Part shown: in pieces, positions 28,096 to 37,659 of the stretch | How the letters are laid out: every line of letters starts with the position of its first letter | Position numbering within the stretch: position 1 is the first letter of the stretch | Origin: Bifidobacterium catenulatum DSM 16992 = JCM 1194 = LMG 11043 | GTDB lineage: Bacteria; Actinomycetota; Actinomycetes; Actinomycetales; Bifidobacteriaceae | Direction: 5' to 3' | Length of the DNA stretch: 64,000 nt | NCBI RefSeq assembly: GCF_001025195.1 | Contig: NZ_AP012325.1 | Coordinates: 310,001-374,000, forward strand | Position numbers and translations under genes: made by a program | Notes under the pieces: generated by a model | Database searches by the model: none | The model's input: the letters and a program-made list of their open reading frames with translations, nothing else | What the model was told of the DNA's origin: nothing

Positions 28096-29442
28096 ATGAC
28101 GCTGGAGCACGTGGCGATGGCGATTGTGGTTGTCGCCGTCGCTGTGGTCGCCTTTCTGCTGGGGCGTGCCCGGGGCGTGCAGCTCGGGGAGGATGAGATC
28201 GACCCGAACGATCCAAGCCTGTTCGGCGCGCAGAAGAACATGTCGCTATTCGGTCCGCGCGTGCCTGTGCAGCCTACGGAACGCCAGCTTATTGCCGTCA
28301 TGCCGGAGGCGTTGATCGTCGTCGATTCGCTGGCGTCGGTCAAATATGTGTCTCCGGGCGCGCAACGTTTCGGCATTGTTGAAGACCATGCGATGACGCT
28401 CGCCGAAATCCGCGATATTCTGCGCTTGGTATCGACCGACAGCGTGGTACGTGAGCGTGAACTGTCGATTCCGTTGGATCGCGCCGCTCGCGCCGCCGCA
28501 AAGAACACGAACGGCAAGGGCATTGAGGCGGGCAAGTTCCGCCCTTCCGACACGCTGTATCTGCATGTGCGCGTCGGCCAGATTTCCGACGATCTGTTTG
28601 CGATTTTCATTTCCGACATGAGCGAGCAGCGTCGTTTCGAAATCATGCGTCGTGATTTCGTGACGAATGTTTCGCACGAATTGAAAACGCCGGCAGGTGC
28701 GATTTCTCTGCTTGCCGAAACGATTGGCGATGCTGCAGACGATCCCGATATGGTGAAGTATTTCGCAGGTCGCGTGTCCAAGGAATCCGAACGATTGACG
28801 GAATTGGTGCATCGTCTGATCGACTTGCAGAAGGCGCAAAGCGCGGCTGCGGTGCTGAATGCGGAACGGCTTTCCGTGCTTGCTTTGGTACGCGAGGCGA
28901 TTGTTGAAAACCAAGTGAATGCTGAATCGAAGCATATCAGCATGGTGCTTTCGCTGAATGGCAAGCAGAAGCTGGTGCACGTCGAGGGTGCCGAAAACGC
29001 TGTTGACCGGGATGACGTGTTCATCAACGCCGACCATGAAACCATCAAAACCGCGGTGAAGAACTTGGTGGAGAACGCCATCAACTATTCTCCGGAACAC
29101 ACCACAGTCGCGGTAGGTGTCGGCAGTGGCGATGGCAAGGTCTCGATTCGTGTCGTCGATCAGGGCATCGGTATTCCGGAATCCTCGTTGGATCGTATTT
29201 TCGAGCGATTCTACCGTGTCGATCCCGCGCGCTCCCGCGAAACAGGGGGTACAGGATTGGGCTTGGCCATCACCAAGCATTGCGTGCAGGATTGCGGAGG
29301 CACTATCGCCGTGTGGTCGCGTGAGGGGGAGGGATCGACCTTCACCATCACCTTGCCCCAGGCGAAATCGGAGCAAGACGAGGAATCTGCGAAATCTGAA
29401 ACCGCGGAAATTAGTGAATCAGAGCAGCTTCCAATCGAATAA
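28096..29442 (+). CDS. senX3: Sensor histidine kinase, SenX3/PhoR type
   Basis: The 448-residue protein has one N-terminal membrane helix (about 7-24), a PAS-like region (about 60-170), a HisKA domain with phospho-acceptor His194 in NVSHELKTP, and an ATPase domain with NLVENAINYSP, DQGIGIP and GGTGLGLAI. The single helix and PAS domain match SenX3 rather than a two-helix sensor. It sits before the regulator gene and the pst operon, so phosphate sensing through the Pst complex is the likely input. The stop codon lies inside an 18-bp repeat (29436-29471). Confidence 0.93.
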   Translation: MTLEHVAMAIVVVAVAVVAFLLGRARGVQLGEDEIDPNDPSLFGAQKNMSLFGPRVPVQPTERQLIAVMPEALIVVDSLASVKYVSPGAQRFGIVEDHAMTLAEIRDILRLVSTDSVVRERELSIPLDRAARAAAKNTNGKGIEAGKFRPSDTLYLHVRVGQISDDLFAIFISDMSEQRRFEIMRRDFVTNVSHELKTPAGAISLLAETIGDAADDPDMVKYFAGRVSKESERLTELVHRLIDLQKAQSAAAVLNAERLSVLALVREAIVENQVNAESKHISMVLSLNGKQKLVHVEGAENAVDRDDVFINADHETIKTAVKNLVENAINYSPEHTTVAVGVGSGDGKVSIRVVDQGIGIPESSLDRIFERFYRVDPARSRETGGTGLGLAITKHCVQDCGGTIAVWSREGEGSTFTITLPQAKSEQDEESAKSETAEISESEQLPIE

Positions 29443-29471
29443 TTCAAGCAAAACGAATAATTCAAGCAAAT
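29436..29471 (+). repeat. 18-bp tandem repeat at the end of senX3
   Basis: CGAATAATTCAAGCAAAA is followed directly by a copy differing only in the last base. The senX3 stop TAA (29440-29442) lies in the first copy. Confidence 0.9.
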
Positions 29472-29524
29472 AACCAAATCAATCAACGTTCCAATCAACA
29501 AGAGCACACAGAGGAGAAGCACCA

Positions 29525-30229
29525 ATGACGCGCATTCTGATCGTCGAGGACGAGGAATCGTATCGAGAGCCGCTGGTCTACCAGCTCACCCGCGAAGGCT
29601 ACGACGTGTCCGCCGCTGCCACCGGTGAGGAAGGATTGGAACTGTTCACCAAAGGAGGCATCGATCTGGTGCTGCTCGATCTGATGCTGCCCGGGCTTGA
29701 CGGCACTGCACTATGCCGCAGAATTCGTGAGCAAAGCCGTGTGCCGATCATCATGCTCACTGCGAAAAGCGCGGAAATCGACAAGGTGGTCGGTTTGGAA
29801 ATCGGCGCGGACGACTACATCACCAAGCCGTACTCGTTCCGCGAGCTGCTGGCGCGGGTGCGTGCGGTGCTGCGACGCAACCAGATGGTGGCCGACGCGG
29901 CGGAATCCTCCGATGACGATATTCCGCTGATCTGCGGCGACATTTCCATGAAGATCGGCCAGCATGAGGTGATGGTGCGCGGAGAGAACGTGTTCTTCCC
30001 GCTGAAGGAATTCGAGCTTCTCGAATATCTCATGCAGAACAAGGGCCGTGTGATGACTCGCCACCAGCTGATCGACCGTATCTGGGGGTCCGATTACGTT
30101 GGCGACACCAAAACGTTGGATGTGCACGTCAAGCGTGTCCGCTCCAAAATCGAGGAGGATCCGGCGCATCCGAAATATCTGACCACCGTGCGCGGTTTGG
30201 GATACAAAATCGACGTTCCTGCGGAATAA
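29525..30229 (+). CDS. regX3: Response regulator, RegX3/PhoB type
   Basis: The 234-residue protein has a receiver domain with acidic residues Glu8-Asp9, phospho-acceptor Asp52 (LLDLMLPG) and Lys in ITKPYSFREL, and an OmpR-type winged helix (about 130-230) ending TVRGLGYKI. It partners the preceding kinase and should bind direct repeats of the GTTCACC type, such as those upstream of pstS. The ATG follows GAGGAGAAGCACC. Confidence 0.95.
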   Translation: MTRILIVEDEESYREPLVYQLTREGYDVSAAATGEEGLELFTKGGIDLVLLDLMLPGLDGTALCRRIREQSRVPIIMLTAKSAEIDKVVGLEIGADDYITKPYSFRELLARVRAVLRRNQMVADAAESSDDDIPLICGDISMKIGQHEVMVRGENVFFPLKEFELLEYLMQNKGRVMTRHQLIDRIWGSDYVGDTKTLDVHVKRVRSKIEEDPAHPKYLTTVRGLGYKIDVPAE

Positions 30230-30407
30230 AGCGGAAATATCGCGATAGCTGGAAATATATAAGATAAAATATTGCGATTCCAGTAATCATCGTAATTTAC
30301 CGAATAATTGATTATCGATTGATAACTGAATATAAGACCGTGGTATCACGGTAGTCGCCGAAGATCGGTGAATGGAAATGACGAAAACGTCCGAAGTGTC
30401 GTAGAGT

Positions 30408-30429
30408 GTTCATCTTCCGTTCACCGATT
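30408..30429 (+). promoter_or_regulatory. Pho box upstream of pstS
   Basis: GTTCATC (30408-30414) and GTTCACC (30419-30425) are direct repeats 11 bp apart, the spacing and sequence of actinobacterial PhoP/RegX3 boxes. The box is 122 bp before pstS. A 7-bp inverted repeat (TTTTGGT/ACCAAAA, 30428-30449) follows. The rest of 30230-30550 is AT-rich, with no gene seen. Confidence 0.75.
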
Positions 30430-30550
30430 TTGGTTTTGCAGGACCAAAACCACCAATAGGCTTGACATTGTCATGAAGAACGATGGCGACAACAGAATAT
30501 GAAATGTCAGAAACATACGCCATCAGAATGTTGACAGAGGGAAAAGAATA

Positions 30551-31681
30551 ATGCGTAATTCCATTCTCGTACGCTCCATTGCAGCTGTGTCCGGCATTGT
30601 GATGCTGGCTTCCGTCGCGGCTTGCGGCGACAACACTGCTTCCAACACTGATTCTTCGGCTAGCACCGACACCAAGACCACCGAAACCGTGTCCGGCAAC
30701 TTCTCCGGCGCTGGCGCTTCCTCCCAGCAGGCTGCTGTGGAAGCTTGGATCGCCGGCTTCCAGGGCACCAACCCGGATGCCAAGGTCGCTTACAACCCAT
30801 CTGGTTCCGGCGCTGGCGTTTCCACCTTCCTGACCGGTGCCACCGCATGGGCCGGCTCCGATGCCGCCCTGTCCAATGACGAGGTCGAGCAGTCCAAGAG
30901 CGTGTGCGCTTCCGGCAACGCCTTCGACATCCCGGTCTACGTCTCCCCGATCGCAGTGGTCTTCAACCTCAACGGTATCTCCGGCAAGGGTAAGACCCTG
31001 AACATGGACGCCGACACCATCGCCAAGATCTTCGACGGCAAGATCACCAAGTGGAACGATGACGCCATCAAGCAGCAGAACCCGAAGGTTGACCTGCCTG
31101 ATCTCGACATCACCGTGGTGCACCGCTCCGACAAGTCCGGCACCACCAAGAACTTCCTGAGCTACGTCAAGGATGCCGCTGGCGACGCTTGGGGCTATGA
31201 GCTCGGCGAGAACTGGCCGAACGAGGTTGGCCAAGGCGCCAAGGGCACCTCCGGCGTGATCTCCACCGTGCAGCAGGGTGACGGCACCATCGGCTACGCC
31301 GACGCCTCCCAGGCTGGCGAGCTCGGCACCGTTGCAGTGAAGGTCGGCGACAATTACGTGCCGTTCTCCGCTGAGGCTGCCGCCAAGGTTGTGGATGCCT
31401 CCCCGCTCGACGAATCCGCCACCGGCGACAACCGTGTGGTCGTCAAGCTCGATCACAACACCACCGAGGCCGGCGCCTACCCGATTGTGCTTGTCTCCTA
31501 TGACATCGCCTGCCCGGCATACAAGGATGCCAACACCGCCAAGTTCGTCAAGTCCTGGCTCACCTACGTGGTCAGCGACGAAGGCCAGCAGACCGCTGCC
31601 TCCGCAGCAGGCTCCGCTCCGCTGTCCGACACCATGCGCCAGAAGGTCCTCAAGTCCATCGACGCCATCGAAACCAAGTGA
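30551..31681 (+). CDS. pstS: Phosphate ABC transporter, phosphate-binding lipoprotein
   Basis: The 376-residue protein has a lipoprotein signal ending ASVAAC with lipid Cys25, a Ser/Thr-rich linker (to about 50), then the PstS fold with GAGASSQQ and phosphate-contacting HRSDKSGTTKNF. It captures phosphate outside the membrane and passes it to PstCA. The ATG is preceded by GAGGGAAAAG. It lies behind a Pho box. A stable hairpin after it separates it from pstC, which would favour higher expression of the binding protein. Confidence 0.96.
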   Translation: MRNSILVRSIAAVSGIVMLASVAACGDNTASNTDSSASTDTKTTETVSGNFSGAGASSQQAAVEAWIAGFQGTNPDAKVAYNPSGSGAGVSTFLTGATAWAGSDAALSNDEVEQSKSVCASGNAFDIPVYVSPIAVVFNLNGISGKGKTLNMDADTIAKIFDGKITKWNDDAIKQQNPKVDLPDLDITVVHRSDKSGTTKNFLSYVKDAAGDAWGYELGENWPNEVGQGAKGTSGVISTVQQGDGTIGYADASQAGELGTVAVKVGDNYVPFSAEAAAKVVDASPLDESATGDNRVVVKLDHNTTEAGAYPIVLVSYDIACPAYKDANTAKFVKSWLTYVVSDEGQQTAASAAGSAPLSDTMRQKVLKSIDAIETK

Positions 31682-31731
31682 GCTTTGGTACAGTAAACGA
31701 TAAGCTCTCGGTGAACGGCAACTGACCGTCT

Positions 31732-31776
31732 GTTTCAGGCCGCAGCCGCAACATGAAAGCGGGTGCGGCCTGAAAC
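31732..31776 (+). terminator. Stable hairpin between pstS and pstC
   Basis: GTTTCAGGCCGCA and TGCGGCCTGAAAC form a perfect 13-bp stem with a 19-nt loop and no T run. It may protect the pstS message end or attenuate downstream transcription. Confidence 0.6.
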
Positions 31777-31806
31777 GGTACTTGTAGGTGAAACGGAAAA
31801 CGTAAC

Positions 31807-31855
31807 CATCGAACGTCATCATGACGCAAGTCATCGCAAGTCATCGAACGTCATC
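31807..31855 (+). repeat. Short direct repeats upstream of pstC
   Basis: CATCGAACGTCATC occurs at 31807-31820 and 31842-31855. Between them GCAAGTCATC is repeated in tandem (31826-31845). Confidence 0.85.
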
Positions 31856-31893
31856 GTAGACCTGTTCAAGTAATCGCAAGTTAAGGAGAACCC

Positions 31894-32847
31894 GTGAGTT
31901 CGCAAAGCAAAACGGCACAGCAGCCGGTGAGCGGCAAAAACGCGGACAAGGTGTTCAAGGGCGTGGCCTACGCCTGCGGCATCCTGATCCTCGTGGTGCT
32001 CGCCGCCGTCGCGCTGTTCCTGCTGTTCCGCGCATGGCCGTTGATCGGCGGCGATCAGCAGGCCAATAGCGAAACCATCAGCAACTTCACCGGCGGCAAG
32101 GCCTCCAGCTTCTGGGGTTACGTCGGACCGCTGCTGTTCGGCACCGTGCTGATCTCCGCGCTGGCACTGTTGATTTCCTTCTTCGTGTCGGTCGGCATCG
32201 CACTGTTCATCTCGCACTATGCGCCGAAGAAGCTCGCTACCGCCTTGAGCTATGTGGTCGATCTGCTTGCCGCAATCCCGTCCGTTATCTACGGTCTGTG
32301 GGGCGGCCTGGTGCTGGTGCCCGCCATCTACCCGTTCTGGAATTGGGTGGCCAAGTATCTTGGCTGGATTCCGCTGTTCGCAGGTCCTGCCGCTAATCCT
32401 TCCCGTACCGTCGCCACCGTGGCTGTGGTACTTGCAGTCATGATTCTGCCGATCATCACCTCCATGTCCCGTGATATCTTCCTGCAGACCCCGCGCCTTC
32501 AGGAAGAGGCAGCGCTCGCCTTGGGTGCCACTCGTTGGGAAATGGTCAAGCTTGCGGTGCTGCCGTTCGGCAAGTCCGGTGTGGTGTCTGCTTCGATGTT
32601 GGGCTTGGGTCGTGCCCTTGGCGAAACCATGGCCGTGCTCATGATCCTGTCTCCGGGCCTCAACTACTCCATCAAGCTGCTGCAGGCCTCGCAGAATCAG
32701 ACGATTGCAGCCAACATCGCCGCGCAGTATCCGGAAGCCAACAATCTCGGCGTGTCCGTGCTGATCGGCACCGGTCTGGTGCTGTTCCTCATTACTTTCG
32801 TGGTGAATTTCATCGCCCGTAAGCTTACCGAGAAAGCGAGTGCGTGA
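31894..32847 (+). CDS. pstC: Phosphate ABC transporter, permease PstC
   Basis: The 317-residue protein has six membrane helices (first near 27-48) and the binding-protein-dependent permease loop EEAALALGATRWEMVKLAVLP. It forms the inner-membrane channel with PstA. The start is GTG 31894 with AAGGAGA upstream. Its stop overlaps the start of pstA. Confidence 0.95.
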   Translation: MSSQSKTAQQPVSGKNADKVFKGVAYACGILILVVLAAVALFLLFRAWPLIGGDQQANSETISNFTGGKASSFWGYVGPLLFGTVLISALALLISFFVSVGIALFISHYAPKKLATALSYVVDLLAAIPSVIYGLWGGLVLVPAIYPFWNWVAKYLGWIPLFAGPAANPSRTVATVAVVLAVMILPIITSMSRDIFLQTPRLQEEAALALGATRWEMVKLAVLPFGKSGVVSASMLGLGRALGETMAVLMILSPGLNYSIKLLQASQNQTIAANIAAQYPEANNLGVSVLIGTGLVLFLITFVVNFIARKLTEKASA

Positions 32848-33842
32848 TGACCGCAGTGAATAACAACGCTTCTCCGATGGACGGTGCCCCCGTCATCGAT
32901 TTCGACAAGTTCAAGCCGACGCGTTCCTTTACCGCTGCACGTAAGCGCAAGGACCTCGCGATGCGCGTGCTGATTGCGCTTGCATTCATTGTGGCGCTGA
33001 TTCCGCTGTTCTCGGTGCTGCTCACCACCATCGTCAACGGTGTCAAGAGGCTGAACCTCAACTTCCTGAGCTATAACATGACCGGCGTGGTCGGTGGCAA
33101 TCCGACGCCGTCCGGTGGTTACGGCGGTATTCAGCACGCCATCATCGGTACTCTGGAAATCACGTTCGGCGCTATGGTCATTTCCATTCCGATCGGTCTG
33201 ATGTGCGCCGTGTACTTGGTGGAATATTCCAATCGCGGCAAGCTGGCTCGCGTCATCACCCTGCTGGTCGACGTGATGAGCGGTATCCCATCCATCGTTG
33301 CCGGTTTGTTCGCATTCTCGATGTTCACGATTCTGATTGGACCTGGCGCCATCAACGGTTTCGAAGGTTCCGTGGCACTGTCGCTGCTGATGCTGCCGAC
33401 CGTGGTCAAGTCTTCTGAAGAAATGTTGAAGATCGTGCCTCATGATTTGCGTGAAGCGTCGTATGCTTTGGGTGTTACCAAGCAGCGCACGATTACGAAG
33501 ATCGTGTTGCGTACTGCTTTGCCGGGCATTGTTTCGGGTGCGATTCTCGCCGTTGCCCGTGTGATTGGTGAGACAGCTCCGTTGCTGATGACCGCAGGCT
33601 ACATCGCCTCCACGAACGTCAACCTCTTCTCCGGCCAGATGACCACCCTTCCGGTGTACGTCTATCAGGAGTACTCCAAGCTCAACGCGAACTGCCCGGC
33701 TTCCGCCGACGCTTCCTGCGTGACCACCATCCCGATGGAACGCGCATGGGCCGCAGCTCTCGTGCTGATCCTCATCGTGCTGATTCTCAACCTTATCGGT
33801 CGACTCGTGGTGAAGATCTTCGCCGTCAAGTCGGAACGATGA
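32847..33842 (+). CDS. pstA: Phosphate ABC transporter, permease PstA
   Basis: The 331-residue protein has about 35 cytoplasmic residues, then six membrane helices and the permease loop LREASYALGVTKQRTITKIVL. ATG 32847 overlaps the pstC stop by one base; a GTG at 32844 is also possible. It pairs with PstC. Confidence 0.95.
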   Translation: MTAVNNNASPMDGAPVIDFDKFKPTRSFTAARKRKDLAMRVLIALAFIVALIPLFSVLLTTIVNGVKRLNLNFLSYNMTGVVGGNPTPSGGYGGIQHAIIGTLEITFGAMVISIPIGLMCAVYLVEYSNRGKLARVITLLVDVMSGIPSIVAGLFAFSMFTILIGPGAINGFEGSVALSLLMLPTVVKSSEEMLKIVPHDLREASYALGVTKQRTITKIVLRTALPGIVSGAILAVARVIGETAPLLMTAGYIASTNVNLFSGQMTTLPVYVYQEYSKLNANCPASADASCVTTIPMERAWAAALVLILIVLILNLIGRLVVKIFAVKSER

Positions 33843-33883
33843 GCGGTAGTCTTACATACAGAAACAACATATAAGGAACCAAA

Positions 33884-34650
<767 letters not shown>

Positions 34651-34663
<13 letters not shown>

Positions 34664-34689
34664 TCGGCAAAGCCGATTCGCCAAAGCGT
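34651..34689. terminator. Hairpin overlapping the pstB stop codon
   Basis: ACGCTTTGGC pairs with GCCAAAGCGT, and inside it ATCGGC pairs with GCCGAT around AAA. There is no T run, so it may act in message processing rather than termination. Confidence 0.6.
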
Positions 34690-34838
34690 AGCGTCGGTCC
34701 AGGGCGACGCCGTTAAGCAAACAGTCCAGTGGACTGTTTGTAGGCGGCGCCGAGATGCGACAGTATCGAGGCAGGAAATAGTGCCTTGCCTTGGCAAGGC
34801 TCCTTTTCCTGCGAGCTTGCACGCGGCTGATCGGCAAA
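34658..34838 (+). repeat. 14-bp direct repeats bounding a hairpin-rich segment
   Basis: GGCTGATCGGCAAA occurs at 34658-34671 and 34825-34838. Between them lie a dyad of CAAACAGTCCA and TGGACTGTTTG (separated by 1 bp) within a longer GGCGACGCC/GGCGGCGCC pairing, and a second dyad, GCCTTGCC-TT-GGCAAGGC, enclosed by GCAGGAAA/TTTCCTGC-type arms. Confidence 0.8.
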
Positions 34839-34847
34839 TCATCTCTT

Positions 34848-34955
34848 ACTCCCGCTTACGGGGGATTGTCGCACGAATGTGTGGTCGAAAGTGGTTGTTT
34901 CGCTAACCATTTCGATCTCATTCGTGGCGGCCGTTCCCCTGGGCGGGAGTTTTTT
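34848..34955 (+). ncRNA. Candidate structured RNA ending in an intrinsic terminator
   Basis: Nested pairings build one long hairpin: ACTCCCGC (34848-34855) with GCGGGAGT (34943-34950), CGGGGGA with TCCCCTG, CGCACGAATG with CATTCGTGGCG (one bulge), and TCGAAAGTGGTT with AACCATTTCGA (one bulge). The loop is GTTTCGCT. Six T follow directly. This could be a stand-alone small RNA, an elaborate terminator, or a leader element. I do not recognise an Rfam family, and no promoter is evident immediately upstream. Confidence 0.5.
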
Positions 34956-34985
34956 GTATGTGGTGTCTGATTGCGACACGCTCTA

Positions 34986-35014
34986 TTGATAATGATTCTC
35001 AATTAGGTTATGAT
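34986..35014 (+). promoter_or_regulatory. Promoter with Fur-family (Fur/Zur/Mur) box
   Basis: TTGATA (34986-34991), a 17-bp spacer and TATGAT (35009-35014) form a good promoter. TTGATAATGATTCTCAA (34986-35002) is an inverted repeat of Fur-family type covering the -35 and spacer, so metal-bound repressor would block it. Confidence 0.8.
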
Positions 35015-35044
35015 GGTGTTATATCACGTTAGAGAGGATTTATC

Positions 35045-35938
35045 ATGCACCGTATTGCGAGAATTGCGATTGCTGCACTTGCTTCTGTAGGAATGCTTGC
35101 GTCGGTTGCTGCGTGTGGAAGCGGCCAATCAACATCCGAAAAAAACGGAACCATCGAAGTGGCCGCTTCCGTGAATCAGTGGGGTACCGTGGCGAAAGCC
35201 CTGGGCGGCGACAACGTCAACGTAACCAGCATCATCAATTCCACCAATGTGGATGCGCATGATTACGAGCCGACAACGTCGGATATCGCTAAACTGCAGA
35301 AAGCGCAGGTCATCATCGTCAATGGAGCCGGCTACGACGCATGGGCGGTCAAAGCGGCGCAAACCGCCAACGCAATTATCGTCAACGCCGCTGAAATCGG
35401 CGGGGTGAACGACGGTGAGAATCCGCATGTCTGGTTCTCCGCCGATGTGCGCAAGGCGGTGGCACAGGCGATCACCGAAGCGTACGAACAGGCCGACGCC
35501 GCGAAAAAGAACGATTTCGACAAGATGAACGACCGATGGACGGCTGAAGAAAACAACGTCGAAAGCGAAATCGCCGAAGTGAAACAGAAAACGGATGGAT
35601 TGGCATACGCCGCAACGGAATCCGTGGCAAGCTATCTGGCGGAAGACATGGGTCTGGCTGACGCAACGCCAAGCGGGTACGCGCGAGCCACCGCGAACGA
35701 AAGCGAGCCGACGCCAACGGATATCAAGCAGTTCACCGATGCGCTGAAGGCGGGCGAAATCAAACTGTTGGTGGTCAACACGCAAGAGGAAAGCGAGCTG
35801 ACAGGCAAAATCACGGACGCTGCGAAATCCGTGGAAGTGCCCATGGTCGAACTGACCGAGCAAATGCCGGAACAATACGATTCCCTGACGGCGTGGATGG
35901 AAGGTCTTGTTGACGCCTTTTCGCAAGCCATTGCGTAA
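35045..35938 (+). CDS. Metal ABC transporter substrate-binding lipoprotein (ZnuA/PsaA family), orphan
   Basis: The 297-residue protein has a lipoprotein signal ending ASVAAC (lipid Cys24) and the cluster A-I metal-binding fold. Ligand positions read His72 (DAHDYEP), His128 (NPHVWF) and Glu192 (ATESVASYLAEDMGL) in place of the third His. The His-His-Glu pattern is typical of Mn/Fe-binding members such as PsaA, so manganese may fit better than zinc; this is inference. No His-rich loop is present. No permease or ATPase gene is adjacent. It is controlled by the Fur-family box at 34986. Confidence 0.88.
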   Translation: MHRIARIAIAALASVGMLASVAACGSGQSTSEKNGTIEVAASVNQWGTVAKALGGDNVNVTSIINSTNVDAHDYEPTTSDIAKLQKAQVIIVNGAGYDAWAVKAAQTANAIIVNAAEIGGVNDGENPHVWFSADVRKAVAQAITEAYEQADAAKKNDFDKMNDRWTAEENNVESEIAEVKQKTDGLAYAATESVASYLAEDMGLADATPSGYARATANESEPTPTDIKQFTDALKAGEIKLLVVNTQEESELTGKITDAAKSVEVPMVELTEQMPEQYDSLTAWMEGLVDAFSQAIA

Positions 35939-35985
35939 GTCAGTTACATAACAAGTAATACGAGCAAGCAAAACGGGATAACAAG

Positions 35986-36020
35986 AGGGGCGACTCCGCA
36001 GTGAAAGCGGAATCGCCCCT
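35986..36020. terminator. Bidirectional terminator between convergent genes
   Basis: AGGGGCGACTCCGC and GCGGAATCGCCCCT pair with one mismatch around a 7-nt loop. It serves the metal lipoprotein gene and the oncoming permease gene. Confidence 0.82.
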
Positions 36021-36076
36021 ATCGTATTTTCACATCAGTCGTTTCCATGGATACCGATGCGAACCGACATTCGGAA

Positions 36077-37465
36077 TTACAGCACTGCGGTGATGATGAA
36101 GTCCAGAATGAACAGCACGGCCACGACCCAGATCACCGGATGCACTTCCTTGGCCTTGCCCTTGCAAGTCTTGATCAGGCAGTAGGTGATGAAGCCGCCG
36201 GCGATGCCGTAGGAGATGGAGTAGCTGAACGCCATGAATACGGAGGCGAAGAACGCCGGCACGGCCTCGGAGATATCGCCCCAGTCGATTTCCTTCAGCG
36301 AGGACGCCATCATGCAGCCCACCACCACGAGCACGCCTGCGGTTGCGGCGGACGGAATGGCGGAGATGACCGGGGAGAGGAAGGCGGACAGCGCGAAGCA
36401 GATCGCCACGACCACGGAGGTCAGGCCGGTGCGGCCGCCGGCGGCGATACCCGCGGAGGACTCCACGTAGGTGGTGGTGTTCGAGGTGCCGCAGATGGCG
36501 CCGATGGAGGTGGCGATGGAGTCGGCGAACAGGGCCTTGTCCATCTTGGAGGAGAAGCCGGAACCGTTCTCAAGAGCCTTCTCGTCCTCGGCGGAGAAGA
36601 TGCCGGTACGACGGCCGGTGCCGATGAAGGTGCCGATGGTGTCGAAGGTGTCGGACATGGAGAACGCGAAGATGGTCAGCAGGATGATCGGCAGCTTCGA
36701 CACGTCGGAGAACAGCGCCGGGAAGCCATCCTTGGTGAAGATCACGCCGAAGGTCTGCGGCAGCTGGGCGAAGGTGTCGGCGATGGACACGGAGTTGGCC
36801 ATGGTGGTCTGGCCCATCGGAATGCCGACGACCGCGGTGACGGCGATGGCGATCAGCATGCCGCCGCGTACCTTGAGCACGGTGAGCACGATGGCCAGCA
36901 CCAGGCCGATGATGAACAGCCAGATGGTCGGATTGTTCATGACGGCAAGGCCCGGGGTGGCCTGCACGGCATCGCCGTTCTTGGCGTCCGCCTTGGTGGT
37001 GAAGGTGAAGAAACCGACGTTGAGGAAGCCGACGTAGGCCACGAACAGGCCGATGCCGCCGCCGATGGCGTTCTGCAGCACTTCCGGAATGGCTTGGATG
37101 ATCATCTTACGAATCTTGGTGACGGTGATGATGATGTTGATCAAACCGCACAGGAACACCATGCACAGGGTTTCCTGCCACTTGAAGCCGAGGCCGAAGC
37201 ACACGGTGTAGGTGAAGAACGCGTTGAGGCCCATGCCGGCGGCCTGCGCGTACGGAACGTTGGCGAACAGGCCCATCACGAGCGTGCCGATGATGGCCGC
37301 GATGATGGTGGCGAGGAACACGCCGCCCCACGGCATACCGGTCGAAGACAGGATCTGCGGGTTGACGATGATGATGTACGACATTGCGAAGAACGTGGTC
37401 AGACCGGCCATGACCTCAGTGGACACGGTGGTGCCGTTCTCTTTAAGATGGAAGAACTTTTCCAT
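36077..37465 (-). CDS. NCS2-family purine permease (AzgA/PbuG type)
   Basis: The 462-residue protein has about 12-13 membrane helices and the AzgA-type features: the start KENGTTVSTEVMAGLTTFFAMSYII, GMGLNAFFTY, FSMSDTFDTIGTFIGTG and ICGTSNTTTYVESSAGIAAGGRTGL. Relatives import guanine, hypoxanthine or adenine with protons. ATG 37465 has the purine-rich GAGAGATAGAGAGAT upstream. I looked for a purine riboswitch in its leader and saw none. It is divergent from rplJ and monocistronic. Confidence 0.93.
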   Translation of the reverse strand: MEKFFHLKENGTTVSTEVMAGLTTFFAMSYIIIVNPQILSSTGMPWGGVFLATIIAAIIGTLVMGLFANVPYAQAAGMGLNAFFTYTVCFGLGFKWQETLCMVFLCGLINIIITVTKIRKMIIQAIPEVLQNAIGGGIGLFVAYVGFLNVGFFTFTTKADAKNGDAVQATPGLAVMNNPTIWLFIIGLVLAIVLTVLKVRGGMLIAIAVTAVVGIPMGQTTMANSVSIADTFAQLPQTFGVIFTKDGFPALFSDVSKLPIILLTIFAFSMSDTFDTIGTFIGTGRRTGIFSAEDEKALENGSGFSSKMDKALFADSIATSIGAICGTSNTTTYVESSAGIAAGGRTGLTSVVVAICFALSAFLSPVISAIPSAATAGVLVVVGCMMASSLKEIDWGDISEAVPAFFASVFMAFSYSISYGIAGGFITYCLIKTCKGKAKEVHPVIWVVAVLFILDFIITAVL

Positions 37466-37659
37466 ATCTCTCTATCTCTCTTGGGTTGGTAGGAACGTTC
37501 CGACTATTGCGCGGCGCGTTCCGGCGAGAATTGCGACTCGCCTTATGGAATCATAGGATTCCGAACAAGGCTTAACCGTAGCACTTAAGCAAGTCATGAT
37601 GATTTCGTGAAGCGCGACACGCCCGGATCTTCGCAAGTCCAAGCATGGCCGTAGGTTAT

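Noticed and set aside
34848-34955. Signal recognition particle RNA or 6S RNA
   Set aside because: The conserved GGAA-loop motif of SRP RNA is absent and the structure is too short and lacks the large central bulge of 6S RNA.
36047-37492. 481-residue plus-strand open frame opposite the NCS2 permease
   Set aside because: It is rich in His, Asp and Gly with no recognisable fold, while the minus-strand frame is a clear permease.
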